From Brevibacterium sp. 239c (GTDB lineage Bacteria; Actinomycetota; Actinomycetes; Actinomycetales; Brevibacteriaceae), in contig NZ_FXZH01000018.1 of NCBI RefSeq assembly GCF_900169365.1, forward strand, positions 36,845 through 100,844: 64,000 nt of DNA, written 5' to 3'. Below are positions 38,014-47,719 of this stretch, in pieces; positions within the stretch are counted from its first letter, which is position 1; every line of letters begins with the position of its first letter. Position numbers and translations under genes: made by a program. A model generated the notes under the pieces. It had not been told where the DNA came from, made no database searches, and was given only the letters and a program-made list of their open reading frames with translations.

Positions 38014-39606
38014 GTGCCCAAGCCCATCGTGCTCATCGCCGAAAATCTGTCACCGGCCACCATCGATGCCCTCGGAGGGGACTTCGAGATCCGTCACACC
38101 GAAGGTGCTGACCGCTCTCAGCTCCTCAACGACATCGTCGATGTCGACGCGATCCTCGTCCGCTCCGCCACTCAGGTCGATGCCGAAGCGATTGGTGCCG
38201 CGAAGAAGCTTCAGGTCATCGCCCGTGCCGGCGTCGGACTCGACAATGTCGACGTCCCAGCCGCCACCTCGGCGGGCGTCATGGTCGTCAACGCTCCGAC
38301 CTCGAACATCATCTCCGCGGCCGAGCTCACCATGGCCCATATCCTCGGTTCGGCACGCTACTTCGGCGCCGGCAACACCTCGCTCAAGGCGGGGGAGTGG
38401 AAGCGTTCGAAGTACACGGGCGTGGAGCTCTACGAAAAGACTCTGGGCATCGTCGGACTCGGCCGCATCGGCGGACTCGTGGCCGAACGTGCGAAGGCAT
38501 TCGGCATGCGCCTGGTCGGCTACGATCCTTACATCACGCAGGCACGCGCCGCGCAGATGGGCGTCGAGGTCGTCGACCTGCCCGGGCTGTTGGCCGTCAG
38601 TGACTTCGTCACCGTCCACATGCCCAAGACCCCGGAGACGATCGGCATGATCAGCACCGAGGAATTCAAGGCAGCCAAGCCGGGCGCACGGTTCATCAAC
38701 GTGGCCCGTGGCGGCATCATCGACGAGGATGCCCTCGCCGAGGCGGTCGCAGCAGGAGAGGTCGGCGGTGCCGGCATCGACGTGTGGAACACCGAACCCC
38801 CTGAGCACTCGGCGCTGATGGAACTCGACGCCGTCAACGTCACGCCCCACCTCGGCGCCTCGACCGCTGAAGCCCAGGAGAAGGCAGGCGTGGCCGTTGC
38901 CAAGTCGGTGCGCAAGGCACTGGCAGGCGAACTCGTTCCCGATGCGGTCAACGTCGCTGGTGGAGCCATCCACGAGGATGTGCGACCGGGCATTCCCCTG
39001 GCCGAGCGGCTGGGACGTGTCGTCAACTCACTGGCAAACTCCTCGGTCACCCACTTCAAGGTCGAGGTCAACGGCGAGATCGCGGACAAGGACGTGTCCG
39101 TCCTCAAGCTCTCCGCGCTCAAGGGCCTGTTCAAGGACGTCGTGTCCGATCAGGTCTCCTACGTCAACGCGCCCCTGTTGGCCGAAGAGCGCGGAATCGG
39201 CGTCGAGCTCGTGACCGATCCCTACTGCGAATCCTTCCGCAACGTCACGCGACTGACCGCGACGACAAGCGAAGGGCAGCGGATCTCCGTCTCGGGTACC
39301 GTGACCGGTCCGAAGCTCGTGCAGAAGCTCACCGAGGTCAACGGCTTCGACCTGGAGATTGAACTCACCGACAACCTGCTCATCTTCCGCTACGAAGACC
39401 GTCCGGGCATCATCGGCCAGCTGGGCCAGGCGCTCGGAGCCAATGCGATCAACATCGCCGGCATGCAGGTCTCGCCTTCGGCCACAGACAATGATGCGCT
39501 CTCGGTTCTGGCTGTCGACTCGGCAGTGTCCGAGGAAGTCGTCAAGGCCGTGGCCGGAGCAGTCAACGCTTCGGCATTCAGCGGAGTCTCATTGAGCGAG
39601 GACTGA
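38014..39606 (+). CDS. serA: D-3-phosphoglycerate dehydrogenase
   Basis: First step of serine synthesis from 3-phosphoglycerate, 530 residues, the long type. Order: substrate-binding part, NAD Rossmann domain (LGIVGLGRIGGLVAERAKAF near residue 150), catalytic Arg in FINVARGGIIDEDAL, Glu in VWNTEPPEHS, His in VTPHLGASTAEAQ, then the intervening ASB domain (residues about 320-450) and a C-terminal ACT domain (IFRYEDRPGIIGQLG) that senses serine. GTG start with AGGAGGAAC. Serine made here feeds cysE and cysK. Confidence 0.97.
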   Translation: MPKPIVLIAENLSPATIDALGGDFEIRHTEGADRSQLLNDIVDVDAILVRSATQVDAEAIGAAKKLQVIARAGVGLDNVDVPAATSAGVMVVNAPTSNIISAAELTMAHILGSARYFGAGNTSLKAGEWKRSKYTGVELYEKTLGIVGLGRIGGLVAERAKAFGMRLVGYDPYITQARAAQMGVEVVDLPGLLAVSDFVTVHMPKTPETIGMISTEEFKAAKPGARFINVARGGIIDEDALAEAVAAGEVGGAGIDVWNTEPPEHSALMELDAVNVTPHLGASTAEAQEKAGVAVAKSVRKALAGELVPDAVNVAGGAIHEDVRPGIPLAERLGRVVNSLANSSVTHFKVEVNGEIADKDVSVLKLSALKGLFKDVVSDQVSYVNAPLLAEERGIGVELVTDPYCESFRNVTRLTATTSEGQRISVSGTVTGPKLVQKLTEVNGFDLEIELTDNLLIFRYEDRPGIIGQLGQALGANAINIAGMQVSPSATDNDALSVLAVDSAVSEEVVKAVAGAVNASAFSGVSLSED

Positions 39607-39633
39607 CCTTCACCGGTCGTATAGCTGCGAACG

Positions 39634-39670
39634 GAACCCGTTCACCTCTGAAGTCGAGGTGAGCGGGTTC
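39634..39670. terminator. Bidirectional terminator between serA and PAP2 gene
   Basis: A 15-bp stem with one G-T wobble (39634-39648 with 39656-39670). It overlaps the last codons of the convergent phosphatase gene. TTCTTA follows on the plus strand. Confidence 0.75.
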
Positions 39671-40466
39671 TTATCGTTATCAAGGTCCACAGTTCGTCGG
39701 CGAGGACGGCGGCCGAGATGCCGATGAGGGCCCCGCCGATCGTGTCGGAGAGCCAGTGCACCTGCAGTGCGGTGCGCGACCACATCATCAGCAGAATCCA
39801 CGCGAAGGCCACAATGATCGACCAGTGGAACCGCAGGCGCACGGGTTCGAGCGGGGGAGTGATCTCGGCCGGAACTGCGTCGGTCGAGGTGGGAGAGGTG
39901 AGAGCAGTTTCGGACTCAGTGGGGAGAGTCTCGGCACCGCCGGGTAGAGTCGCGGTCTTGTCCTCCGGCGGGACCGCCAACGGGGCAATCGCGCCCACCT
40001 CGGCCAGCCGGAGCATGTGCGCACGGGAGGCGATGAACGCCAGCCCCATTGCCAGTGCTGCCGCACCCATGGAATGACCCGAAGGGTACGAATAGCCCAG
40101 AGACTCATAGAGCTGCTCACTGGGCCGGACCCGGGTGACCACTGCCTTGAGCAGCTCGGACAGGGCGATGCCCACGAGCATGGTGGTGACGAGGACGCCC
40201 GCGGCACGGAATCGTCGCAGGAGGACGAAGATCGCAGCCAGCAGGCCGGTGCAGATCACGGCACCCGTACCTCCGCCCACCTCGGCGAGGATAACCGCCA
40301 GCCAATACCCGGTGGTGTCGGGTTCAAGGCCGACGAAGTTCAGCCAGCCCTGATCAACCGTCGTGGGCCCGGAGACATTGACTCTCAGCCACAGGCCGAA
40401 GGCGACGACGAGGAGGACCGCTGGCAGGGTCGACCAGAGGATCCACGAGGGTTGACGGACCGGCAT
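39642..40466 (-). CDS. PAP2-family membrane phosphatase
   Basis: 274 residues, integral membrane. The three PAP2 phosphatase motifs are complete: KAVVTRVRP, YPSGHSMG and SRTALQVHWLSD, so it is probably active on a lipid phosphate such as phosphatidic acid, PG-phosphate or undecaprenyl pyrophosphate. Between motifs 2 and 3 is a polar, Pro/Thr-rich loop of about 60 residues (PPEDKTATLPGGAETLP..) unusual for the family. Hydrophobic helices flank it. It lies 15 nt downstream of the CitE-like gene and may be co-transcribed. Confidence 0.88.
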   Translation of the reverse strand: MPVRQPSWILWSTLPAVLLVVAFGLWLRVNVSGPTTVDQGWLNFVGLEPDTTGYWLAVILAEVGGGTGAVICTGLLAAIFVLLRRFRAAGVLVTTMLVGIALSELLKAVVTRVRPSEQLYESLGYSYPSGHSMGAAALAMGLAFIASRAHMLRLAEVGAIAPLAVPPEDKTATLPGGAETLPTESETALTSPTSTDAVPAEITPPLEPVRLRFHWSIIVAFAWILLMMWSRTALQVHWLSDTIGGALIGISAAVLADELWTLITIRTRSPRLQR

Positions 40467-40481
40467 ATTAAGGACTCAGAC

Positions 40482-41333
40482 TCAGGCGTTCCAGAGGCCG
40501 TAGGTCGACGCCAGGGAGGCGATCTTCTTCGCGCGTGCCAGACGCGGCAGGTACGAACCGTCCGTGATCTCGGACCCGCCTTCTGCAGCCTCGAGCAGCT
40601 GACGCGCCCAGTCGCGCTCATCCTCGCTGGGGCTCATCGATTCGTTGAGTGCCACGACCTGGTCGACGTTGAGCACAAGCTTTCCTGTCATGCCCATCAT
40701 GTGGGTCACCTCGGCGTCCTTGCGGACCTGTTCGTCGCTGGCGGTCGCTGCGGACGGTCCGTCGATCGCGCCGGGCAGTCCACCCATGCGCGAAGCGATG
40801 GTCAGGCGCGACCGGGCATAGGCCAAAGCCATCGGGTCGCCGGAGAAGCCGGTGTCCTTGCGGAAGTCGTTCGTTCCGAAGGCCAGGCGGAAGGTGCCCG
40901 GCGCCTCGGCGATCTTGGTTGCGTTCTCCACGCCCATCGCAGATTCCAACAGCGCGATGACCGGGAGTCCGGCCTTCGCGCGCATTGCAGTGTAGGAGAC
41001 CTGCTCGGGACGTTCGGTCTCCGGCAGCATCACACCACGCAGTCCGGGCAGCATGGCAATGGCGGCCAGGTCGTCGTCCCAGAACTCTGAGTCCATCTTG
41101 TTGATCCGGACCCAGGCGGACATGCCGCCTTCAAGAGCACGCACCACGTTGTCGCGGGCTTCGAGCTTCTTATCGTCAGAGACCGAGGCCTCGAGGTCGA
41201 AGATGACGGAATCCGACTCGGAGATCTGCGCCTCTGTGAAGATCTCCTCTTTGGCTGCGTTGACCAGCAGCCAGGAGCGGGAGAGCTTGGCGGGGAGGGC
41301 GGCGGCTCGTGCGTTGCGGATCGTATCTGTCAA
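40482..41333 (-). CDS. HpcH/HpaI aldolase - citrate lyase beta (CitE-like) protein
   Basis: 283 residues, TIM-barrel CoA-ester or 2-keto acid lyase family. Conserved parts: SRSWLLVNAAKEE, VIFDLEASVSDDKK (with the Mg-binding Asp/Glu), WVRINKMDSEFWDDDL, LLESAMGVENA and AIDGPSAATASDE. No citrate lyase alpha or gamma genes are nearby, so it is a stand-alone CitE homologue, probably a malyl-CoA or similar lyase or thioesterase; the substrate is unknown. Start TTG (GAGAAAG upstream) is preferred by homology; the frame stays open 30 codons earlier. Confidence 0.83.
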   Translation of the reverse strand: MTDTIRNARAAALPAKLSRSWLLVNAAKEEIFTEAQISESDSVIFDLEASVSDDKKLEARDNVVRALEGGMSAWVRINKMDSEFWDDDLAAIAMLPGLRGVMLPETERPEQVSYTAMRAKAGLPVIALLESAMGVENATKIAEAPGTFRLAFGTNDFRKDTGFSGDPMALAYARSRLTIASRMGGLPGAIDGPSAATASDEQVRKDAEVTHMMGMTGKLVLNVDQVVALNESMSPSEDERDWARQLLEAAEGGSEITDGSYLPRLARAKKIASLASTYGLWNA

Positions 41334-41523
41334 TGATCGACTTTCTCTGGGGGTTTCGGGGTGTTCCTCCCATCTTCGACGCTCGGGCCGGGAAATTGTA
41401 GTCGGGAACGAAGTTTGAGACATGAAATTGTGGATGACGGGATTCGGTGAACCTGAGAGCCGAAACGTGTCCGGATAGTAGGACGACCTAGTTGCATCGT
41501 GAGATGAGTTCTACTCTGTGACC

Positions 41524-42561
41524 ATGAAGTTTTCAATTGCAGTCATGCCAGGCGACGGAATCGGCAACGAAGTCGTCCCCGAAGGTCTCAAGGTGCTCAA
41601 GCGCGCCATCGAGGTCTCCGGTGAGCCCGTTGAACTCGAACTCACGGACTACGATGTCGGTGCCAGCCGCTGGCACGAGACCGGCGAGACCATGACGGAC
41701 GAGGAGCTGGAGTCGCTGCGCAAGCACGACGCGATCTTCTTCGGTGCCTGTGGTGACCCGAGCGTGCCCTCGGGTGTGCTCGAACGCGGCGTGATCCTCA
41801 AAATGCGCTTCGGCCTCAGCCACGCCGTCAATCTGCGTCCCTCGAAACTCTTCGCAGGAGTCACCAGCCCACTGGCGAACCCCGGAGAGATCGACTTCGT
41901 CGTCGTCCGCGAGGGCACCGAAGGTTCCTACACCGGAATGGGCGGCTCCGTCCGCACCGATACTCCCTATGAGGTTGCCACCGAGGTCTCGGTCAACACC
42001 TGGTACGGCGTCGAACGAGCCGTCCGCGACGCCTTCGAGCGAGCGCAGGCGAGGAGCAAGAAGCTCACCTACGTCCACAAGCACAACGTCATGGTCCATG
42101 CAGGTCATCTGTGGCGCCGCGTCGTGGAGAAGGTTGGTGCCGAATACCCTGAGGTGACGTTCAACTACGAGCACACCGATGCGTCCACGATCTACATGGT
42201 CACCGATCCCTCACGCTACGACGTGATCGTGACAGACAACCTCTTCGGTGACATCCTCACCGACCTGGCTGCCGCAGTGACCGGCGGCATCGGATTGGCA
42301 GCCTCGGGCAACCTGAATGTCGAAGGCACGGCACCGAGCCTGTTCGAACCCATCCACGGTTCGGCCCCGGACATCGCCGGGCAGCAGATCGCCGATCCGA
42401 CCGCCTCGATCCTCTCCGGTTCGCTGATGGCCTCGCATCTGGGGCTCGAGGTCGTGGCGAAGTCGATCGAGGCCGCTGTTGAGGCTGACTTGGCTGATCG
42501 TGATGGAACCAAGCGATCCACCGTCGAGGTGGGCGACGCGATTGCGGCCCGCCTGGGCTGA
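41524..42561 (+). CDS. leuB: 3-isopropylmalate dehydrogenase
   Basis: NAD-dependent oxidative decarboxylation in leucine synthesis, 345 residues. Motifs: [62 protein letters not shown] and the metal-site [15 protein letters not shown] followed by [14 protein letters not shown]. The sequence resembles the short actinobacterial IPMDH; close relatives are tartrate/D-malate dehydrogenases, but location supports LeuB. TACTCT ends six bases before the ATG and no ribosome site exists, so it is probably leaderless. An in-frame GTG two codons earlier is less likely. Confidence 0.93.
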   Translation: MKFSIAVMPGDGIGNEVVPEGLKVLKRAIEVSGEPVELELTDYDVGASRWHETGETMTDEELESLRKHDAIFFGACGDPSVPSGVLERGVILKMRFGLSHAVNLRPSKLFAGVTSPLANPGEIDFVVVREGTEGSYTGMGGSVRTDTPYEVATEVSVNTWYGVERAVRDAFERAQARSKKLTYVHKHNVMVHAGHLWRRVVEKVGAEYPEVTFNYEHTDASTIYMVTDPSRYDVIVTDNLFGDILTDLAAAVTGGIGLAASGNLNVEGTAPSLFEPIHGSAPDIAGQQIADPTASILSGSLMASHLGLEVVAKSIEAAVEADLADRDGTKRSTVEVGDAIAARLG

Positions 42562-42627
42562 GGCGGCATAACCGCCTCGGCTGGGGCGACACAAACCACC
42601 TCAGCTCAGACGGCACAACCGCCTTCA
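42557..42627 (+). repeat. Degenerate 24-bp tandem triplet across the leuB stop
   Basis: Units at 42557-42579, 42580-42603 and 42604-42627 share the pattern GCT(g/c)-gGCG-CA-aACC-CCTC. The first contains the TGA stop. Part of the post-stop repeat pattern. Confidence 0.75.
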
Positions 42628-42668
42628 CGGAATCATAGAATCGCCCCTGTTCGACGATGACAGGGACT

Positions 42669-42697
42669 TCACCCCGGTGCGCATCGCACCGGGGTGA
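42669..42697. terminator. leuB terminator
   Basis: A perfect 13-bp stem (42669-42681 with 42685-42697) with a 3-nt loop CAT. No T-run. Confidence 0.75.
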
Positions 42698-42745
42698 TGT
42701 ACTACCCTGACAGTGTCACTCATCACAAATGAGAAAAGAGTTCTT

Positions 42746-43837
42746 ATGACTAAGTTTGCCGTTCTCAAGAATGTCCAGCCGCAACCCGAGCTGGTGCGAG
42801 AGAACATCAAGAAGGATCCCGGATTCGGGCTCTACTTCACCGACCACATGGCACACGTCAGGTACACCCTTGACGATGGCTGGCACGCTCACGAGGTGAA
42901 GCCGTACGGCCCGCTCGTGCTCGATCCTGCTGCTGCTGTGTTCCACTACGCGCAGGAGATCTTCGAAGGTATGAAGGTCTACCGCCACGCAGACGGCTCC
43001 GTCTGGACCTTCCGCCCCGAGCGCAATGCCGCGCGCATCAACAAGTCCGCCGAGCGTCTTGCGCTGCCGCAGATCTCGGAAGAGGACTTCATCGAATCGA
43101 TCAAGGCTCTGGTTTCGCTCGATCAGCAGTGGGTTCCCACCCCTGAATCTGAAGCCGATGAGTCGAGCCTGTACCTGCGCCCCTTCATGATCGCCACCGA
43201 GCGATTCTTGGGTGTGCGGTCCAGTCATGAGGTCGACTACTACGTCATCGCCAGCCCCGCCGGTCCCTACTTCTCCGGCGGCATCAAGCCGGTCTCGATC
43301 TGGCTGTCGCAGAACTTCAACCGGGCCGGCTCCGGCGGCACCGGATTCGCCAAGTGCGGCGGCAACTACGCGGGCTCGCTTGCCGCTCAGAACGAAGCCG
43401 CAGCCCAGGGGTGCCAGCAGGTGCTGTTCACCGATGCTGCAGAGAACAAGTATATCGATGAGCTGGGCGGAATGAACCTCATGCTCGTGACCAAGGATGG
43501 CCGCCTTCTCACTCCGCAGCTCGGTGATTCCATTCTTGACGGAGTCACTCGCCGATCCCTGCTCGACCTCGCCCCACAGCTTGGGCTGCAGCCGGAAGAG
43601 CGCAAGGTCACCGTCGACGAATGGCGCGAGGGTGCCGCCAACGGCGACATCGTCGAGGCCTTCGCCTGCGGCACGGCCGCGGTGGTCACGCCGATCGGTC
43701 GAGTCGTGAGCAATGACTTCACGATCGATCATGGTGAAGAGCCAGGTGAGAAGACCATGGAGTTCCGCAAGACTCTGCTCGACATTCAGTACGGTCGGGC
43801 TGAGGACACGAACAACTGGATGGTTCGCCTGGCCTGA
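42746..43837 (+). CDS. ilvE: Branched-chain amino acid aminotransferase
   Basis: PLP fold-type IV enzyme catalysing the last step of valine, isoleucine and leucine synthesis, 363 residues. Visible features: EIFEGMKVYRHADGSVWTFR, RPERNAARINKSAERLALP, the PLP Lys in GGTGFAKCGGNYAGSLAAQ, and the late TRRSLLDLAPQLG with FACGTAAVVTPIG. The ATG follows GAAAAGAG by five bases; an in-frame upstream GTG would add 11 unrelated residues. It ends in a T-tailed terminator. Confidence 0.97.
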   Translation: MTKFAVLKNVQPQPELVRENIKKDPGFGLYFTDHMAHVRYTLDDGWHAHEVKPYGPLVLDPAAAVFHYAQEIFEGMKVYRHADGSVWTFRPERNAARINKSAERLALPQISEEDFIESIKALVSLDQQWVPTPESEADESSLYLRPFMIATERFLGVRSSHEVDYYVIASPAGPYFSGGIKPVSIWLSQNFNRAGSGGTGFAKCGGNYAGSLAAQNEAAAQGCQQVLFTDAAENKYIDELGGMNLMLVTKDGRLLTPQLGDSILDGVTRRSLLDLAPQLGLQPEERKVTVDEWREGAANGDIVEAFACGTAAVVTPIGRVVSNDFTIDHGEEPGEKTMEFRKTLLDIQYGRAEDTNNWMVRLA

Positions 43838-43880
43838 GGGCCTGCTGAGCCGTGCAGGCTCAGACCATCCAACATTATGA

Positions 43881-43922
43881 GGGTCGGGTATCGCGATTTC
43901 GTTCGCGGCACCCGACCCTTTT
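43881..43922. terminator. ilvE terminator
   Basis: A 9-bp stem GGGTCGGGT / ACCCGACCC (43881-43889 with 43910-43918) followed by TTTT. Confidence 0.85.
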
Positions 43923-43961
43923 AACGTGCCTTGGATCTTGGCTGGTTTGTCGATGGGCTCA

Positions 43962-44356
43962 TTAGGCTTGGCGAATGCGCGCGAGCACATGAGCTGCCGA
44001 TGCTGCCTCTGCGAGATCCGAGTCGCTGAGATTGCTGACCAGGCGGTCAGCGGGGATGACCCGACTCAAATCGGTTGCAGCGTCGCCTGAGTGGAGATCG
44101 ATGGCGGCGAGAGAGCTAGTAGCGATTCCCTCCAGCGGGATGTCAGTTGAGCGGATGCGAAATGCTGCTGTGATCATGAATATGCCGCTGGCGACTCCCA
44201 GTACTCCCAGTAGAACCGCGACGGCCAGTCCGACAAGTACAGTGAAGCCCCGAGCACCACCTCTCGGCGGAAGTAGTTACGCTGGCCGATCTTCTTCGAC
44301 AACCGGGCAACGCCGGCTTTGCCTAAGACGACTCGAACCGCTCCAATGCCGAACAT
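43962..44356 (-). pseudogene. Small membrane protein gene with a frameshift
   Basis: Frame 1 starts at ATG 44356 with GAAGGA upstream and reads MFGIGAVRVVLGKAGVARLS, then KKIGQRNYFRREVVLG. It then turns into improbable sequence (LYLSDWPSRFYWEYWES). The other frame, which has no start codon, takes over at the same point with GFTVLVGLAVAVLLGVLGVA (a membrane helix) and runs to 43962. One extra G in the GGGG run (plus-strand CCCC 44248-44251) would restore a 131-residue protein. So there is a one-base deletion in a homopolymer: a real pseudogene, a slippery site or a sequencing error. Family unknown; N-terminal cytosolic, one helix, polar C-terminus. Confidence 0.65.
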
Positions 44357-44457
44357 TGGTCGTGTCCTTCGTGTCGGGTTCTCTTGCCGAAGTTCGCCTG
44401 CAGGTTCTATCGCAGACAATTTTACTCACAAATGCGTTAAAGAGGTATTGTGGCCTC

Positions 44458-45918
44458 GTGCCTACTGCAACCTCGGCGACTACGCCGACCGCTTCCGAAG
44501 TCGTCGCAAACCTTCCCTGGCGATGGAGAACCCAAGGTGCCATCTTCATCATCGGTGGTCTGGGTTTCATGTTCGATGCCTGGGATGTTGCCCTCAACGG
44601 GTTCCTGATTCCGCTACTCAGCGACTATTGGAGCTTGAGCGCGGGCCAGGCCGCCTGGATCGCAACAGCCAACCTCATCGGCATGGCACTGGGTGCCTTC
44701 ATCTGGGGCGGCATCGCCGATGTGATCGGTCGGAAGAAGGCGTTCACCCTCACGCTCCTCGTGTTCTCCGTCTTCACAGTCGCCGGAGCCTTCTCCCCGG
44801 CATTCGGCTGGTTCACCCTCTTCCGATTCCTCGCTGGATTCGGGCTCGGCGGATGCATCCCCGTCGACTATGCGCTCGTCGGGGAATTCACCCCCAAGAA
44901 GCACCGCGGTCGCGTCCTGACTGCGATGGACGGATGGTGGCCGATCGGTGCCTCACTGTGTGCCTTCGTCTCTGCATCATTGCTGGGCGTGGGGGATTGG
45001 CGCCTCATCATGCTCGTCATGATTGTGCCCGCTCTCCTGACGGTTGCCGTGCGTTTCGGAATTCCCGAATCACCTCTCTACCTTGCCTCCGTGGGACGGT
45101 ATGCCGAAGCCGACGCCATCATCACCCGGCTTGTTGAGCGCACCGGCGCCGAGGAGACGACCTGGACCCACGATGTCCCTGCCGTGAGTGGGGACAAAGC
45201 CTCCGACACAACCCACGAATCCACCGTTACGACCCAGGTGTCACAGCAGTCATCCGATTCGGCTGGAACGGTCACCTCCGTCAACAAACAGCTGCGTGCA
45301 GCCAGTGGCCAGCTTGTGCAGCTGTGGCAGTACTCCGCTAAGACGACTCTCGTGTCCTGGGCCCTGTTCGTGTCCGTCCTCCTTGTCTACTACGCGGCAC
45401 TGACATGGCTGCCCGGCATCCTGAAGAAGCAGGGCATGGGGGACCAGGCTGCATTCATGGTCACCGGGTCGATGACCGCGGTGGGAATCCTCGGCGTCAT
45501 CGTCTCGGCCCTGATCGTTGAACGGGTGGGCCGAAAATGGGTGCTCGGCGTGACCTCGATTGTCTCCGCGGTCCTATTGGTTGGTGCAGCAGTGTTCATC
45601 GAGGCCTCGGGCTCCGAGCTGACCTTCGCCGCCAAAGCCAGCATCATCGGTTTCGGATTCGTCGTGCAGATCGCGATCCCTACCCTCTACACCTACGTAT
45701 CAGAGCTGTACCCGACCCGACTGCGCGGTTCGGGATTCGGCTGGGCATCGGCTGCCTCCCGCATCGCGACCGGCATTGCTCCGCTGGTCTTCGGTGCTTT
45801 CATGTGGCCGGTGCTCGGACTCACCGTGACGTTCATTCTCACCGGACTGCTCGTGGTCGTGGCGGTGGTGCTGATGGGTCTGCTTGCCAGAGAGACCACA
45901 GGCGAAGCACTCGACTGA
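44458..45918 (+). CDS. MFS transporter (metabolite:H+ symporter type)
   Basis: 486 residues, 12 predicted membrane helices. The helix 2-3 loop has the MFS signature GGIADVIGRKKAFTL and helix 4-5 a PESPLYL-like sugar-porter motif (RFGIPESPLYLASVGRYAEA). A long hydrophilic Ser/Thr-rich loop of about 60 residues separates the two six-helix halves. It resembles the SV2/metabolite:proton symporter branch; the substrate is unknown. The open frame extends far upstream, but TATTGT ends six bases before GTG 44458 and the protein there begins normally, so a leaderless start is likely. Confidence 0.87.
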   Translation: MPTATSATTPTASEVVANLPWRWRTQGAIFIIGGLGFMFDAWDVALNGFLIPLLSDYWSLSAGQAAWIATANLIGMALGAFIWGGIADVIGRKKAFTLTLLVFSVFTVAGAFSPAFGWFTLFRFLAGFGLGGCIPVDYALVGEFTPKKHRGRVLTAMDGWWPIGASLCAFVSASLLGVGDWRLIMLVMIVPALLTVAVRFGIPESPLYLASVGRYAEADAIITRLVERTGAEETTWTHDVPAVSGDKASDTTHESTVTTQVSQQSSDSAGTVTSVNKQLRAASGQLVQLWQYSAKTTLVSWALFVSVLLVYYAALTWLPGILKKQGMGDQAAFMVTGSMTAVGILGVIVSALIVERVGRKWVLGVTSIVSAVLLVGAAVFIEASGSELTFAAKASIIGFGFVVQIAIPTLYTYVSELYPTRLRGSGFGWASAASRIATGIAPLVFGAFMWPVLGLTVTFILTGLLVVVAVVLMGLLARETTGEALD

Positions 45919-46025
45919 GGACCGAATCGTTCGGAACCGTTCCTGATCTGGCCTGACCTGCCGCCTGACTTGGAGTGATGCTTGGCCAAAATCTCGTGTC
46001 AGGGGCGACGGCTACTGTGATCGGT

Positions 46026-47576
46026 ATGGGAGCGGGGACGGTTTCAGACGTGATCACCGAGATTCATCGGTGGCGCAAGGCGCTGTCCGATCTGCCGCCA
46101 GCGAGCACGGAAGCCGAAGCGATCGACAGAATCACTGCCCTGGAAGAATTGACGTCAGTGAGTGCAGCTGCGCAGGCCAGAGAAACGTTGACCTTCGACA
46201 TGCACCGTCGAAATCGCGAAGCCGAAGAAGGGGTGCCGAGTCGCAGCCAAGGCAAGGGCCTTGGTGCCGAGATCGGGCTGGCACGGAAGGTGTCTCGGGC
46301 CAGAGGGAACAGACTGCTCGGATTCTCTCGCTCGCTGCTGCTGGACCTGCCCAAGACCTATGCCTCGCTGAAGAGTGGAGACATCTCGGAGGAGAAGGCG
46401 CGAGTTGTTGCGAAGGAGACCGATTGGCTCCCGAAGGACAAACGGCACCAGGTCGATGACCAAATGGCCGATCGCCTCGCCGAGGTTGGCGTCGGTCGAT
46501 TGGGCAATGAAGTTCGCGCTCTGGCTCAGCAGCTCGACCAGAAAGCCGCCGTCGACCATCTCGACAGGTGTGTGGAAGAACGTGGTGTCTCGGTGCGGCC
46601 AGCGCCTGGGAACATGGCGTACCTGACAGCGCTTCTACCTTTGTCACAGGCTGTGGCGGCATATACCAACCTGTCGAAGTCGGCACAGTCGATCGTCGGG
46701 GTAGGACAGTCCGAAGGGCGAACTCAAGGACAGGTCATGGCCGATCTCTTAATTGAGAGAACCACGGGCCAAGACTGTGCTGAGGCCATCCCGACCGAAG
46801 TCCACGTAGTGATGAATGAAACCAGCCTCTTCGACACAGGCGAAACGTCAGCATGGTTTCCAGGTTTCGGCCCAATCCCAGCAAAGACGGCACGTGATTT
46901 CATCGCAGACAACGAAGCCTCAGTCTTCATCCGCCGCTTGTACACACGTCCATCCGACGGACAGCTGGTCCGAATGGACTCGAAGCGACGTGAATTTTCC
47001 GGACTGCTTCGCCGTATGGTGGTGATCCGCGACGACGTCTGCCGATCGCCCTGGTGCGATGCCCAGATCAAACACGCAGATCATTCGCAGGCATTTGCCG
47101 CCGGCGGTGAGACCAACTGGGACAATGCTCCGGGGCTCTGCGCCGCCTGCAACTTCCTCAAAGAAGTTCCCGGCTGGCGCCATGAGGCCACGGCAGAAGA
47201 ACTGGTCGTACGAACACCTACGGGGCACCGATATCGGATCGGCACCAGACCGATCGGGACACCGGTGGCCAATTCCCGTGAACGGCCTCGATCCAATCAC
47301 CCCGATGAGCAGGTGTCGGATGCAGGAGGCGAAGAGTCGCCGGCTCCAGCACGCGAAGAGGCTCCGAATGCAGCAAGTGTCGAGGCACCAGGTGCGCTTA
47401 GTGATCCCGACCTGTTTTATGTGAGACTTCGACCGCTTCGAAAAATCGAGGCACCGAAGTTGGAAGGAATACATTCTTCCCTCAAAATAGACGTGTGGGA
47501 AAGCTATATTGAACCGCCGAGTCCAGTGGAACTGAACCTAGAGAAACAACTGGCTGAATTCGCCTCCGTGGGGTGA
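46026..47576 (+). CDS. DUF222 / HNH endonuclease domain protein
   Basis: 516 residues. The N-terminal 300 residues match the DUF222 (13E12-type) helical domain (VITEIHRWRKALSDLPPAS, KARVVAKETDWLPKDKRHQV). The C-terminal HNH core is CRSPWCDAQIKHADHSQAFA followed by LCAACNFLKE, with paired cysteines and the catalytic His. A 120-residue polar tail is less GC-rich. These proteins occur in many copies in actinobacterial genomes and their function is unproven. TACTGT ends seven bases before the chosen ATG (leaderless); an upstream GTG/ATG pair is possible. Confidence 0.8.
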   Translation: MGAGTVSDVITEIHRWRKALSDLPPASTEAEAIDRITALEELTSVSAAAQARETLTFDMHRRNREAEEGVPSRSQGKGLGAEIGLARKVSRARGNRLLGFSRSLLLDLPKTYASLKSGDISEEKARVVAKETDWLPKDKRHQVDDQMADRLAEVGVGRLGNEVRALAQQLDQKAAVDHLDRCVEERGVSVRPAPGNMAYLTALLPLSQAVAAYTNLSKSAQSIVGVGQSEGRTQGQVMADLLIERTTGQDCAEAIPTEVHVVMNETSLFDTGETSAWFPGFGPIPAKTARDFIADNEASVFIRRLYTRPSDGQLVRMDSKRREFSGLLRRMVVIRDDVCRSPWCDAQIKHADHSQAFAAGGETNWDNAPGLCAACNFLKEVPGWRHEATAEELVVRTPTGHRYRIGTRPIGTPVANSRERPRSNHPDEQVSDAGGEESPAPAREEAPNAASVEAPGALSDPDLFYVRLRPLRKIEAPKLEGIHSSLKIDVWESYIEPPSPVELNLEKQLAEFASVG

Positions 47577-47719
47577 TGTCCTCAACCAGACTTGTGAACC
47601 AGATGCCGGAATCAGACATCTGCTCCAGGCGTCAGGTCTCGGCGTATGTTTCTCAGCCCACTGACGAGAATTTTCTCTGAGTTCAACTGCTCGACTGCTG
47701 TTGTCGTTAAGGTGGAAGC

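Noticed and set aside
44174..44419. The 81-codon minus-strand frame taken as a separate gene
   Set aside because: Its first residues continue better into the neighbouring frame after a one-base correction; its own C-terminus is atypical.
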